Below, one piece after another: positions 1 through 7,450 of a DNA stretch of 64,000 bases (position 1 is its first letter; each line of letters opens with the position of its first letter). The position numbers and the translations under genes are program-made. Origin of the DNA: CAVSWT01 sp963746735 (lineage in GTDB: Bacteria; Bacteroidota; Ignavibacteria; Ignavibacteriales; Ignavibacteriaceae). The stretch spans positions 1-64,000 of the forward strand of contig CAVVCO010000020.1 of the NCBI GenBank assembly GCA_963746735.1, written 5' to 3'. The notes beneath the pieces were generated by a model, which saw only the letters and a program-made list of their open reading frames with translations, was not told where the DNA came from and made no database searches.

Positions 1-1468
1 CTGTTGGTAATGTTTATTCCTATGATGTTAATGCTTTGGGTTATCCCGATCCTGTTTATTCTTTTACGACATTCCATATTGGAATGACTATCGATTCTAG
101 TACAGGTTTAATTCAGTGGACACCTGCAAGTGCCGGAGATTTCCCTGTAACAGTAAAGGTCAGCAACGCAGTCAACCCGGATGCAGTACAGTCATTTTCT
201 ATACATGTAATTGACTTAGGCGGTGTTCCTGCTGGTCTAATAAGCTACTGGAAATTGGATGAAACAGTTAGCGGAACTTATATTGACCAGATGGGAATAA
301 ATAACGGAACCGGCAATTTATCTCCAACTCCAACTGCCGGCCAAGTAGGCGGCGCTCAATTATTTGACGGCTCTACCACCAAGATTGATGTTCCGGCTGA
401 TACTTCTCTTGATTTTACTGCTGCCGGTAACTTCTCCGTTGAGTTCTGGTATAAAGGCAGCACTCTATTCCTTCTGCTAATCAATGTTGCTGTTTCAAGA
501 GTTATATCCGGTTCTGCATATTGGTGGGTTGGTATTGCTGGTGGAACTGGAAAAGCATATTTTTCAATGTATATAGGCGGAACTGCTGTAACGTTTAAGG
601 CAATGTTATTACTGACGGCAATTGGCATCATGTTGCTGCTACTAGAAACGGCACTACTGGAATATCTAAAATTATATGTTGATGGTATTCTTAAAAGGTT
701 CAGCTACTCAAATTGTTACTGGTGATTTTTCTTCTCCTACTGCTAAGCTTAATCTTGGCAGTTATTTCAATGGAAGCTATATCTTAATCAGGCAGTCTGG
801 ATGAAGTTGCTATCTACAATGCAGAATTAAGTTCTGTAATTATCAGCCAGCATTTCACAAACGGTTCAGGCGGTATTGCCCTTGCTAAGAAAAACCTGAT
901 GAATCCTATTTTTGAGGACTTCAGCACGGCAAGCACTAAAGATGCAGTAAATCTTAACTGGTTAACTCATACAAATGTAACCGGTACTTTCGAGCTGCAG
1001 AGAAGCGCTCAAAAAGAAGAAAGCTGGACAAGTGTGGGATCTGTTCCTTCCGATGGGTTAAAAAGCTTTAATTACAGCGATGCTTCTGTTTCGGAAGACG
1101 GCAAGTATTCTTATAGAGCCAAATTCACACGCGGCGACGGCGGTTATGCATTCTCTAATAAGTCCGATGCTGAGATATTGCCGGTTGTTTTCAGCCTGGC
1201 TCAAAATTATCCTAACCCGTTCAACCCTTCTACTATGATTAAGTACCAGCTGCCCAACGACAGCAAAGTTACTATAACTGTCTTCAATACTATCGGGCAA
1301 AAGGTAATTGATTTAGTGAATAATGAAGTTAAACCTGCAGGCACATATTATAGTCAATGGAATGCAGGAAATTATGCCAGCGGTGTTTACTTGCTTAGGA
1401 TAATAGCTACATCTTCTCAAACCGGGGAGAACTTCTCCAAAGTTGTAAAGATGATGCTGCTTAAGTAA
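1..1468 (+). pseudogene. T9SS-exported LamG-domain protein, 5'-partial and frame-broken
   Basis: The frame is open from the window edge, so the N-terminus lies upstream. The visible order is an Ig-like/cadherin-like segment (to about base 230), a concanavalin/LamG domain (about 235-870), a fibronectin-like linker and a C-terminal T9SS type A sorting domain with motif QNYPNPFNPSTMIKY and final KVVKMMLLK. LamG folds bind glycans or proteins; the sorting domain predicts export across the outer membrane and surface attachment. The LamG half is split by at least four one-base shifts: near 599 (one G missing), 668-671, 693-696 and 786-787 (one extra A each). Joining the frames restores a normal LamG reading, for example G-N-W-H-H-V followed by K-L-Y-V-D-G. 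The part from base 788 to the stop is intact. Whether this is decay or sequencing error cannot be decided here. Confidence 0.8.
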
Positions 1469-1517
1469 GCTAGTCCGCCAACAATGGCGTGGTAGAAAGT
1501 AGTAAGTTGTTTAGAAG

Positions 1518-1570
1518 CCGGGAATTAAAAATCTTAAAATTAAATTTTGATTTCTGATTCCCGGTTTTTT
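1518..1570 (+). terminator. Intrinsic terminator after the LamG gene
   Basis: CCGGGAAT (1518-1525) pairs with ATTCCCGG (1557-1564), and six T residues follow directly. It lies 50 bases downstream of the stop codon at 1468 on the same strand. The loop is long and AT-rich, with further weak pairing. Confidence 0.7.
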
Positions 1571-1622
1571 ATTCTATTAGAATAGTGAGACTTCTGAAAA
1601 ATTAATTTTATGAAACTCAAAC

Positions 1623-1702
1623 TGTCACACCGAGCCTGTCGAAGTGTGAATTCGGACTAATTTTTCATCCTTCGATAATCCGCCAAGGAGAACAGGATGA
1701 CA
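1623..1702. repeat. Interspersed inverted-repeat element, TGTCA...TGACA type
   Basis: The element is bounded by TGTCA and TGACA and contains GAGCCTGTCGAAG, a word that recurs in related form near 5545, 5585 and 39587. It is noncoding and lies just upstream of the 78-bp repeat array, whose units have the same TGTCAT/ATGACA ends. Confidence 0.6.
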
Positions 1703-1827
1703 ATGAGGTAATTTTACAGGAGTCTCATAGTATAAGATTGTTATCTGCTGCTAAATGTGGGGAATGTTCTTTTACAATTTTTGTTGAGAAATCGTTAGAA
1801 TGACATTGAGTCGGTTTCACTGCACAT

Positions 1828-2320
1828 TGTCATCCCGTACTTGATACGGGATCTCTGAGATTCTGATTTTCATCAGAATGACATGTTATACGTTTTACCG
1901 TTCATTGTCATCCCGTACTTGATCCGGGATCTCTGAGATTCTGATTTTCATCAGAATGACATGTTATACGTTTTACTGTTCATTGTCATCCCGTACTTGA
2001 TCCGGGATCTCTGAGATTCTGATTTTCATCAGAATGACATAGGATTTGTTAAGCCTATTATTGTCATGCTGAACTTGATTCAGCATCTTTGTGTTTCCGG
2101 CTTTCATCAGAATGACATGTTATACGTTTTACCGATCATTGTCATCCCGTACTTGATACGGGATCTCGATTCTGATTTTCGTCAGAATGACATAGGATTT
2201 GTTAACCTATTATTGTCATGCTGAACTTGATTCAGCATCTTTGTGTTTCTGGCTTTCATCAGAATGACATGTTATACGTTTTACCGTTCATTGTCATCCC
2301 GGGCTTGACCCGGAATCTTA
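1828..2320. repeat. 78-bp tandem array of hairpin elements
   Basis: Units start with TGTCAT at 1828, 1906, 1984, 2062, 2140, 2214 and 2292. The period is 78 bases, except one of 74. Each of the six full units runs from TGTCAT to an ATGACA end (about 56 bases), followed by a conserved spacer of about 22 bases. The seventh unit is partial. Two variants alternate in the order A A A B A B A. Type A has stem CCCGTA-CTTGA-TACGGG and type B has GCTGAA-CTTGA-TTCAGC. The stems differ in sequence but stay complementary, while the loop CTTGA is constant. Spacers are also conserved, so this is not a CRISPR array. Confidence 0.9.
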
Positions 2321-2536
2321 AGCCTCAACAAAAAGAAAAAAGATTCTGTTCATTAATTTACTTGTCGTAAGACAAGTTACAATTGAAAAACATATAAGCA
2401 AAATTTAGATTCAATGTCTTACTAAACCTAAAGGTAGACATGTTTTATTAGGGCAAACCCTCCCTCTAATGAAGCCGTAAGTGTTGAATTAATATTGTAA
2501 AAAGATCCATAATAATATTAATTAACCTAATGAAAT

Positions 2537-2764
2537 ATGAAAAACACAGAACAAAACAAGTATAAAATGGTATATGGGGTTAGGGAGGGAAATAATTCAC
2601 TCAAGCTTTTTAAGAAAAAAGAAGGTGAGTATTTTATTATTAAAAAGCATTACATATTTGGGCTATTCAAGAGGAAAGAGATATTATATTTTAAAAATAT
2701 AATGGAAGCTCAAGATTATATTATTCAAAATACTGACAGATTGCACAGCGTCTATTTTGAATGA
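2537..2764 (+). CDS. Small hypothetical protein, 75 aa
   Basis: A short Lys/Tyr-rich ORF of 75 codons with an ATG start and no clear ribosome binding site. It has no signal peptide or membrane segment and I recognise no family. The composition (many K, Y, F and E; alternating hydrophobic pattern around residues 20-50) looks like a small soluble alpha/beta protein rather than random translation. It stands alone between the repeat array and a decayed gene. It could be spurious. Confidence 0.45.
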   Translation: MKNTEQNKYKMVYGVREGNNSLKLFKKKEGEYFIIKKHYIFGLFKRKEILYFKNIMEAQDYIIQNTDRLHSVYFE

Positions 2765-3096
2765 AATTTATCAAAATCTTTTTTTGCTAATCTATAATTT
2801 GTGATGATATTGTTGAAATGTTTTAGCGGTGAGTAGTTTGCAAGTTAACTGCCAGGGGTTATAAGCTGAAATTTAAACCTTTGACTTTTGATTTCATTTT
2901 TTTCAGCGGGAAAGAGCTATTTAATACAGTTTCTAACAGCGGTTTTTAATCTGTGCTTAATCTTGTCTTTCTCTGTGGTAAAATTTTCTTAACCACGGTT
3001 TCTCACAGAGAATTATTTATTATTATTTGTTTAGCAGCGGCAAAGGAAAGAATCGGGAAAGGGAGTTATTTGAGTTACAAATTGGGTTTTAAGATT
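2765..3096. other. Intergenic region with interspersed repeat remnants
   Basis: No convincing gene. Around 2950-3025 lies a stretch with CTCTGTGGTA and TTTCTCACAGAGAA, related to the CACAGATTCTCA-type words near 4601, 4685 and 5649. It looks like a degraded dispersed repeat. Confidence 0.5.
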
Positions 3097-3315
3097 TTAA
3101 CTTTTTGCATAAAAGAAAATTTCTTTTACTCATTTTTCTATTTCTTCTTCGGTCAATTCAGGATGTAATTGTTTCATGGTGGATTTTTATAATTCACGTG
3201 CGTAGAAATATAATTTTAAAGATAGATTCAATTTTTTCTCCGAGGACATATTCTTAAACCTGTTTACAACAGCATCGTCATATTTTCCTAATTCAGTATA
3301 AGGATTCTTGAATGT
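3097..3315 (-). pseudogene. Decayed small ORF (about 70 aa) with two in-frame stops
   Basis: Reading the minus strand from about 3315 to the TAA at 3097-3099 gives one continuous small protein, interrupted by a TAA after Y-F-Y-A-R-E-L and a TGA after E-E-E-I-E-K. Downstream parts stay in the same frame (K-Q-L-H-P-E-L-T-E-E-E-I-E-K, then V-K-E-I-F-F-Y-A-K-S). The pattern resembles a small family I recall, with an 'ARELKKA..HPELSEEE' core and an 'IFLYA' end, often near nucleotidyltransferase toxin-antitoxin genes; this assignment is from memory. No start codon is evident. The two nonsense changes, with the frame kept, suggest real decay rather than indel errors. Confidence 0.5.
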
Positions 3316-3380
3316 TGTTTCTTGTCTCTTGTTTCTTAATTGCTTAAATCCTCTCACTACTTACTTCTACTATTTACTTC

Positions 3381-4493
3381 TCACATTTCACTTGTAATTA
3401 TCTCAACAATTCGTTCTGCTGCATGTCCATCCCACTTTTCTGGTATACCCCCTTTTTTCTTTTCGCCATTCAATACTTTAAGTGCGGCTTCTTTTACTTT
3501 GTTTAAATCTGTTCCGATCAATTGGTTTGTCCCGACTTCAACAGTAATAGGCCTTTCAGTATTATCTCTTACTGTCAGGCATTGCACACCAAGGTAAGTG
3601 CTTTCTTCCTGTATACCGCCGCTGTCGGTTATAATAAGCTCGGCATTTTTAGTTAAGCAGAGAAAATCAATATAACCGATTGGATCAGTTAAAATAATAT
3701 TCGCGGATAACTTTTTATTTAATCCATGCAAATCAAAATTTTTCCTGGTACGCGGATGAATAGGAAAAACTAATTTTCTTTTTTCTGCAAGAGCATTTAA
3801 AGTATCAACAAGCTCATTTAAGAATTCCAGTGAATCAACATTTGCGGGGCGGTGAAATGTTAGAAGAATATAAGGCGAACTATTAATCTTTAATTCGTTT
3901 AATATGTTTGATGCTTCAGCTTTTTTTAATTGATGTACCAGGCTGTCAATCATTACATTGCCGGTAAAGAATATTTTGCTGCTATCGACTCCTTCATGCT
4001 TAAGATTTTCAAGACCGCTTTTTTCAGTAACAAACAGATAATCTGAAATACAGTCCGTTAAAATTCTATTTATTTCTTCAGGCATTGTTCTGTCCCGGCT
4101 GCGCAAACCTGCTTCCACGTGGGCAACTTTTATATTCAGCTTTGAAGCAACAAGACTGCAGGCAATGGTTGAATTCACATCGCCGACCACAATAACTAAA
4201 TCCGGTTTTTCTTTTAGAAGTATTTTTTCAAACTCCAGCATTACATGTGCAGTCTGCTCTGCATGTGAACCGGAACCGACACCCAAATAAAAGTCCGGCT
4301 GCGGCAGTCCTAGTTCGGTAAAAAATATTTTAGACATTTTTTCATCATAATGCTGCCCTGTATGACAAATCAAATGTTCTATTTCAACTTTTGGGTTTTG
4401 ACTTTTGAACTTTTCAAAAGCTTTATGGATAGGTGCGACTTTCATAAAATTTGGGCGCGCACCTACAACAGAAATTATTTTTTTCATTTTCAA
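3381..4493 (-). CDS. wecB: UDP-N-acetylglucosamine 2-epimerase (non-hydrolysing)
   Basis: A 370-residue protein, full length for the family. It interconverts UDP-GlcNAc and UDP-ManNAc in the cytoplasm, supplying ManNAc-type precursors for surface polysaccharide. Visible family motifs are VGARPNFMKVAP at the N-terminus, GQHYDEKMS, VAHVEAGLRS, MPEEINR, TFHRPAN, the nucleotide-binding DSGGIQEE and RDNTERPIT. The last motif is the WecB-like form, in contrast to RTETEWIET in the paralogue at 5658-6722. ATG at 4493 (MKMKKII) or two codons later are both possible starts. It is the last gene of the polysaccharide block and is separated from it by a truncated IS110 element. Confidence 0.93.
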   Translation of the reverse strand: MKMKKIISVVGARPNFMKVAPIHKAFEKFKSQNPKVEIEHLICHTGQHYDEKMSKIFFTELGLPQPDFYLGVGSGSHAEQTAHVMLEFEKILLKEKPDLVIVVGDVNSTIACSLVASKLNIKVAHVEAGLRSRDRTMPEEINRILTDCISDYLFVTEKSGLENLKHEGVDSSKIFFTGNVMIDSLVHQLKKAEASNILNELKINSSPYILLTFHRPANVDSLEFLNELVDTLNALAEKRKLVFPIHPRTRKNFDLHGLNKKLSANIILTDPIGYIDFLCLTKNAELIITDSGGIQEESTYLGVQCLTVRDNTERPITVEVGTNQLIGTDLNKVKEAALKVLNGEKKKGGIPEKWDGHAAERIVEIITSEM

Positions 4494-4600
4494 ACTTTTT
4501 TAATATTAAAAAGAATTATTCACCCCTGACTTGCCTACCGAGAGTGTTGCAGAACATATTTTACTGAATAGGAAAAAATGAAATCTGCACCACCGATCAG

Positions 4601-4702
4601 CACAGATTCTCATAGAGAAAATTTTAATGTGTGTTTAATCCTGTCTTCCTCTGTGGTAGAAGGAAATTTACTCACCACTGATTACACAGATTCTCACAGA
4701 GA
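4601..4702. repeat. Dispersed CACAGATTCTCA repeat, two copies
   Basis: CACAGATTCTCATAGAGA at 4601-4618 and CACAGATTCTCACAGAGA at 4685-4702 are near-identical direct copies. A third (CACAGATTCTCACTGAGA) lies at 5649-5666 across the 3' end of the neighbouring epimerase gene. The copies flank the IS110 remnant. No gene is seen in 4494-4755. Confidence 0.6.
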
Positions 4703-4755
4703 GAGATTAGATCGCAAATCTTTTAATTCCTTCTTTAAGATCTTTTACATTAAAT

Positions 4756-5316
4756 TTAAATCAAGCTGAGTTCTTTGAGTTTATTTATGGTTTGCTGGTA
4801 AATCTGGTTAGCCAGAGGAGTTTGATAATACTTGTACTTAAGAGTTTTAAGTGCATTTTGATTGGCGGTCATTTGAGTAGTCAAATGCTCACGTGTAGTT
4901 AAAAGTACTTGTATTTGCTCTATAATCTCATCCTTAGGCTTCCAGAAAGAAAGTTTATCTGTATAGCGGTAAGCATACTCTGCAATACAAAGTGCATCAA
5001 TAAAATCATTCTTTCTTGGAGAGTCCTTGGTTTTATTCTTGATTTTGTGAGGAGCTTCAATAGCTATTGAAAATCCTTTGGATGCCAGGAAGTAAGAAAG
5101 ATTTTCAGAATAAACACCAGTAGCTTCCATACAGATGATTAGATCTGATGGTTTGATGCTGTGCTTAGAGAGCAGAGCGGTAAAATCATTAAAACCATCA
5201 ATGTTATTAGAAAATTTTTGTTTAGAGAAAACAAGATTATCTGGACTGGTAATGCAGCTAGCAGAGAAATCATCTGCTGAAATATCAAGGCCGTTAAAAT
5301 ATTTTTTGGCTTGCAT
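4756..5316 (-). CDS. IS110-family transposase, C-terminally truncated
   Basis: The 186 residues match the N-terminal RuvC-like DEDD domain of IS110 transposases: first Asp in GLDISADDFSA, Glu in CMEATGVY, and the Asp pair in KNDFIDALCIAEYA. Full IS110 proteins are usually over 300 residues and carry a C-terminal domain with the catalytic serine. That domain is absent, and no remnant of it is found in any frame between 4494 and 4755. The protein is therefore probably inactive. The start at 5316 (MQAKKYF) fits the normal beginning of the family. It interrupts a set of sugar genes and lies between the two 2-epimerase paralogues. Confidence 0.85.
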   Translation of the reverse strand: MQAKKYFNGLDISADDFSASCITSPDNLVFSKQKFSNNIDGFNDFTALLSKHSIKPSDLIICMEATGVYSENLSYFLASKGFSIAIEAPHKIKNKTKDSPRKNDFIDALCIAEYAYRYTDKLSFWKPKDEIIEQIQVLLTTREHLTTQMTANQNALKTLKYKYYQTPLANQIYQQTINKLKELSLI

Positions 5317-5399
5317 TGTTTTTTTTATATAAAATACCCCAAGTGGTATGAGCTTACTCCATTTTAATAATCTTTTTATATGGAAATATTATTTAGCTT

Positions 5400-5480
5400 T
5401 AACCACCAAGCAACCGGGTCTTAATCAGCGTTTAGGTTTCTCTTGAGTCTGTCCTAGACTTAATCGGTTCCTTGGGTATT
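5400..5480 (-). ncRNA. Candidate IS110 bridge RNA segment
   Basis: Upstream of the transposase start, where some IS110 elements encode their bridge RNA, the minus strand can fold. CCAAGGAACCG (5465-5475) pairs with CGGTTGCTTGG (5406-5416), apart from one mismatch. Within it AGTCT (5456-5460) pairs with AGACT (5446-5450) around a five-base loop, and the word GATTAAG occurs twice. A closing stem holding looped regions is the expected architecture. The ends of the RNA and the target- and donor-binding loops cannot be set by eye. Confidence 0.4.
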
Positions 5481-5544
5481 TTATTTAATCCTTATTTTAG
5501 TTTATAAATATTTCTATAAATTTATTATTATTTACTATATCACG

Positions 5545-5599
5545 CTGAGCCCGTCGAAGTGTGAATTTATTCAGTAATGTCAGTCTTCGACAAGCTCAG
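5545..5599. repeat. Inverted pair of CTGAGC-n-GTCGAAG elements
   Basis: CTGAGCCCGTCGAAG (5545-5559) is followed by its inverted copy CTTCGACAAGCTCAG (5585-5599), with GTCA-type ends nearby. It can form a long hairpin. The same word family occurs near 1631 and 39587. Confidence 0.65.
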
Positions 5600-5657
5600 A
5601 CCGACAAACTAATACTTCTGCGACACTCTCTACCGTCAGACTCGTTAGCACAGATTC

Positions 5658-6722
5658 TCACTGAGAATTTTTAATGATATCAACTATAATCTGGCTTGCA
5701 TTACCATCACCGAAAGGCGAGGTAATTTTATCAAAATTTAAATCGCTGGCTTTTAATGCTTCTGCAATAATTTTATCTTTATCGGTTCCCACTACAACGT
5801 TTGCTTTAGCTTCAACCGTTTCAATCCATTCAGTCTCGGTCCGCATAGTGATGCAGTTCTTGCGTGCAAAGAAAGCTTCTTTCTGAAGTCCGCCGCTGTC
5901 GGTTAAAACCTTACTGCAATTATTTAAAAGTAAAATCATATCAAGATATCCAACCGGCTCTATGATGCTTATATTTGAGCTGACAGGAATATTATTTTGC
6001 GAAATAATTTTTTTAGTACGGGGATGAAGCGGAAGAATTATTTTTTTATTGATTTTTTTAAATGCATCAAAAATATTATTTAAGTTATTTAAATCATCCG
6101 TATTTTCAGCCCGGTGAATAGTTGCCAAGAAAAATTCTTCATCTTCCAGGTTTAATTCTTTAAGAATGCCGGCCTTTTGTTTAGCTATATTTATATTTTG
6201 ATTATATGCTTCCAGCATTACATCGCCGGTAAAATAAACTCCTTTAGTAACATTTTCATCTTTTAAATTTTTGATTGCGTTTTCTGTAGGGCACAATAAA
6301 AACTCAGAGCAATGATCGGTTAGAATTCTATTTATCTCTTCAGGCATGAATTTATTAAAGCTGCGCAGCCCGGCTTCAACATGTGCAACTTTAATATGAA
6401 GCTTTGATGCAGCAAGCGAACCGGCAATAGTAGAATTTGTATCGCCAAAAACTATAACAATGTCAGGCTTTCTATCTATTAAAACTTTTTCAATTCCTTC
6501 CAGCATTAATGCCGTCTGCCTGCCGTGTGAATGAGAACCTATTTCCAGGTTGATTTCAGGCTTTGGAATTGCTAAATCTCTAAAAAGTAAATCAGACATT
6601 TTTTCATCGTAATGCTGACCGGTATGAATTAATATTTCATCAAAATTTTCTTTCAGCTTTTTACCAAGAGGTCCGTATTTAATAAACTGCGGGCGTGCAC
6701 CGACAATGGATACTATTTTCAT
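5658..6722 (-). CDS. wbpI: UDP-GlcNAc 2-epimerase family protein, WbpI-like
   Basis: A 354-residue paralogue of the gene at 3381-4493, with motifs VGARPQFIKYGPL, GQHYDEKMS, VAHVEAGLRS, MPEEINRILTDH and DSGGLQKEAFF. Instead of the WecB RDNTERP motif it has RTETEWIET, which I associate with epimerases acting on UDP-2,3-diacetamido-2,3-dideoxy-glucuronate (WbpI). The neighbouring WbpD-like acetyltransferase and WbpB-like oxidoreductase support that substrate. It would convert the gluco to the manno form at the last step of the pathway. Its last codons and stop overlap a dispersed repeat copy at 5649-5666. An ordinary UDP-GlcNAc substrate remains possible. Confidence 0.8.
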   Translation of the reverse strand: MKIVSIVGARPQFIKYGPLGKKLKENFDEILIHTGQHYDEKMSDLLFRDLAIPKPEINLEIGSHSHGRQTALMLEGIEKVLIDRKPDIVIVFGDTNSTIAGSLAASKLHIKVAHVEAGLRSFNKFMPEEINRILTDHCSEFLLCPTENAIKNLKDENVTKGVYFTGDVMLEAYNQNINIAKQKAGILKELNLEDEEFFLATIHRAENTDDLNNLNNIFDAFKKINKKIILPLHPRTKKIISQNNIPVSSNISIIEPVGYLDMILLLNNCSKVLTDSGGLQKEAFFARKNCITMRTETEWIETVEAKANVVVGTDKDKIIAEALKASDLNFDKITSPFGDGNASQIIVDIIKNSQ

Positions 6723-6754
6723 TAAGTTTTATTTAGTGTAGTTTTTAAATGTAG

Positions 6755-6775
6755 AGACGCTCCGGTGGAGCGTCT
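6755..6775. repeat. Perfect 9-bp hairpin AGACGCTCC/GGAGCGTCT
   Basis: Nine-base arms with a three-base loop lie in the gap between the epimerase and acetyltransferase genes. No T-run follows on either strand, so it looks like a dispersed palindrome rather than a classical terminator. Confidence 0.55.
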
Positions 6776-6848
6776 TAAATGGTTTTGTCTCGCAATGATA
6801 AGAAAGCAATAAGGTATGATGAAATTATTTTTGGCAAATGCGTTTTTT

Positions 6849-7442
6849 TTATTCAACTTCTTTAACTGCGCCGTTTTCCAATCTATATTTTTTACCTGAC
6901 TTTTCACAAAAAGCATCTTTACTATCTTTGAAATCCAGTTTTACCCCGGCTTCCGAATACCACCCGATTACTTTTGCAGGGTTTCCAACTACCAATGCAA
7001 AATCGGGAATATCTTTTGTTACCACTGAGCCTGCACCAACCATTGCAAAGCGGCCAATTGTATGCCCGCAAACAACAGTGCAGTTGGCTCCAAGTGAAGC
7101 TCCTTCTTTTACTAAAGTTTTAATATAATATTTTGCCCCAACCTGCGGATATTTTGAACGCGGATTTAAAATATTTGTAAATACCATAGAAGGCCCGCAG
7201 AAAACATAATCTTCTAAAGTCACTCCCTCATAAACAGAAACATTATTTTGAATCTTAACATAATTTCCGATCGTTACATTGTTTCCAATATTTACATTCT
7301 GTCCAATAATACAACTCTTACCGATTTTAGCACCCGACTGAACATGTGAAAAATGCCATATCTTAGAGCCTTCACCAATAGTAACATTTTCATCTACAAC
7401 AGCGTGTGCATCTATATAAAAATTATTTTTATTCATTGACAT
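6849..7442 (-). CDS. wbpD: UDP-2-acetamido-3-amino-glucuronate N-acetyltransferase, WbpD-like
   Basis: A 197-residue left-handed beta-helix acyltransferase built of hexapeptide repeats. The order IGEGSKIWHFSHV, IGQNVNIGNNVTIGNYVKIQ, NNVSVYEGV, FCGPSMVFTNI, NPRSKYPQ and GANCTVVCG is the WbpD/WlbB pattern. These enzymes acetylate the 3-amino group of UDP-GlcNAc3NA in the pathway to UDP-ManNAc3NAcA. It sits between the WbpI-like epimerase and the chain-length regulator on the same strand, nine bases from the latter, so probably in one operon. The start at 7442 (MSMNKNN) may be two codons early. The product sugar is inferred from the gene set. Confidence 0.85.
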   Translation of the reverse strand: MSMNKNNFYIDAHAVVDENVTIGEGSKIWHFSHVQSGAKIGKSCIIGQNVNIGNNVTIGNYVKIQNNVSVYEGVTLEDYVFCGPSMVFTNILNPRSKYPQVGAKYYIKTLVKEGASLGANCTVVCGHTIGRFAMVGAGSVVTKDIPDFALVVGNPAKVIGWYSEAGVKLDFKDSKDAFCEKSGKKYRLENGAVKEVE

Positions 7443-7450
7443 ATTTTTAA

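Larger units (their letters stand above)
4756..5480 (-). mobile_element. IS110-family element, 3'-truncated remnant
   Basis: It comprises the truncated transposase and its structured upstream noncoding end. The downstream end is lost, so exact termini cannot be given. IS110 elements usually lack long terminal inverted repeats, and none is seen. Confidence 0.65.

Noticed and set aside
1828..2320. Possible CRISPR array
   Set aside because: The 'spacers' are as conserved as the repeats, units contain hairpins and no cas gene is nearby.
2953..3168. Plus-strand ORF of 71 codons
   Set aside because: It runs through a dispersed repeat and antisense to the decayed small gene; composition is not protein-like.
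4578..4769. Plus-strand ORF of 63 codons
   Set aside because: It is a translation of the CACAGATTCTCA repeat copies and has no conserved features.
6722..6916. Minus-strand ORF of 64 codons
   Set aside because: It overlaps the end of the acetyltransferase gene and the 6755 hairpin; likely a shadow frame.
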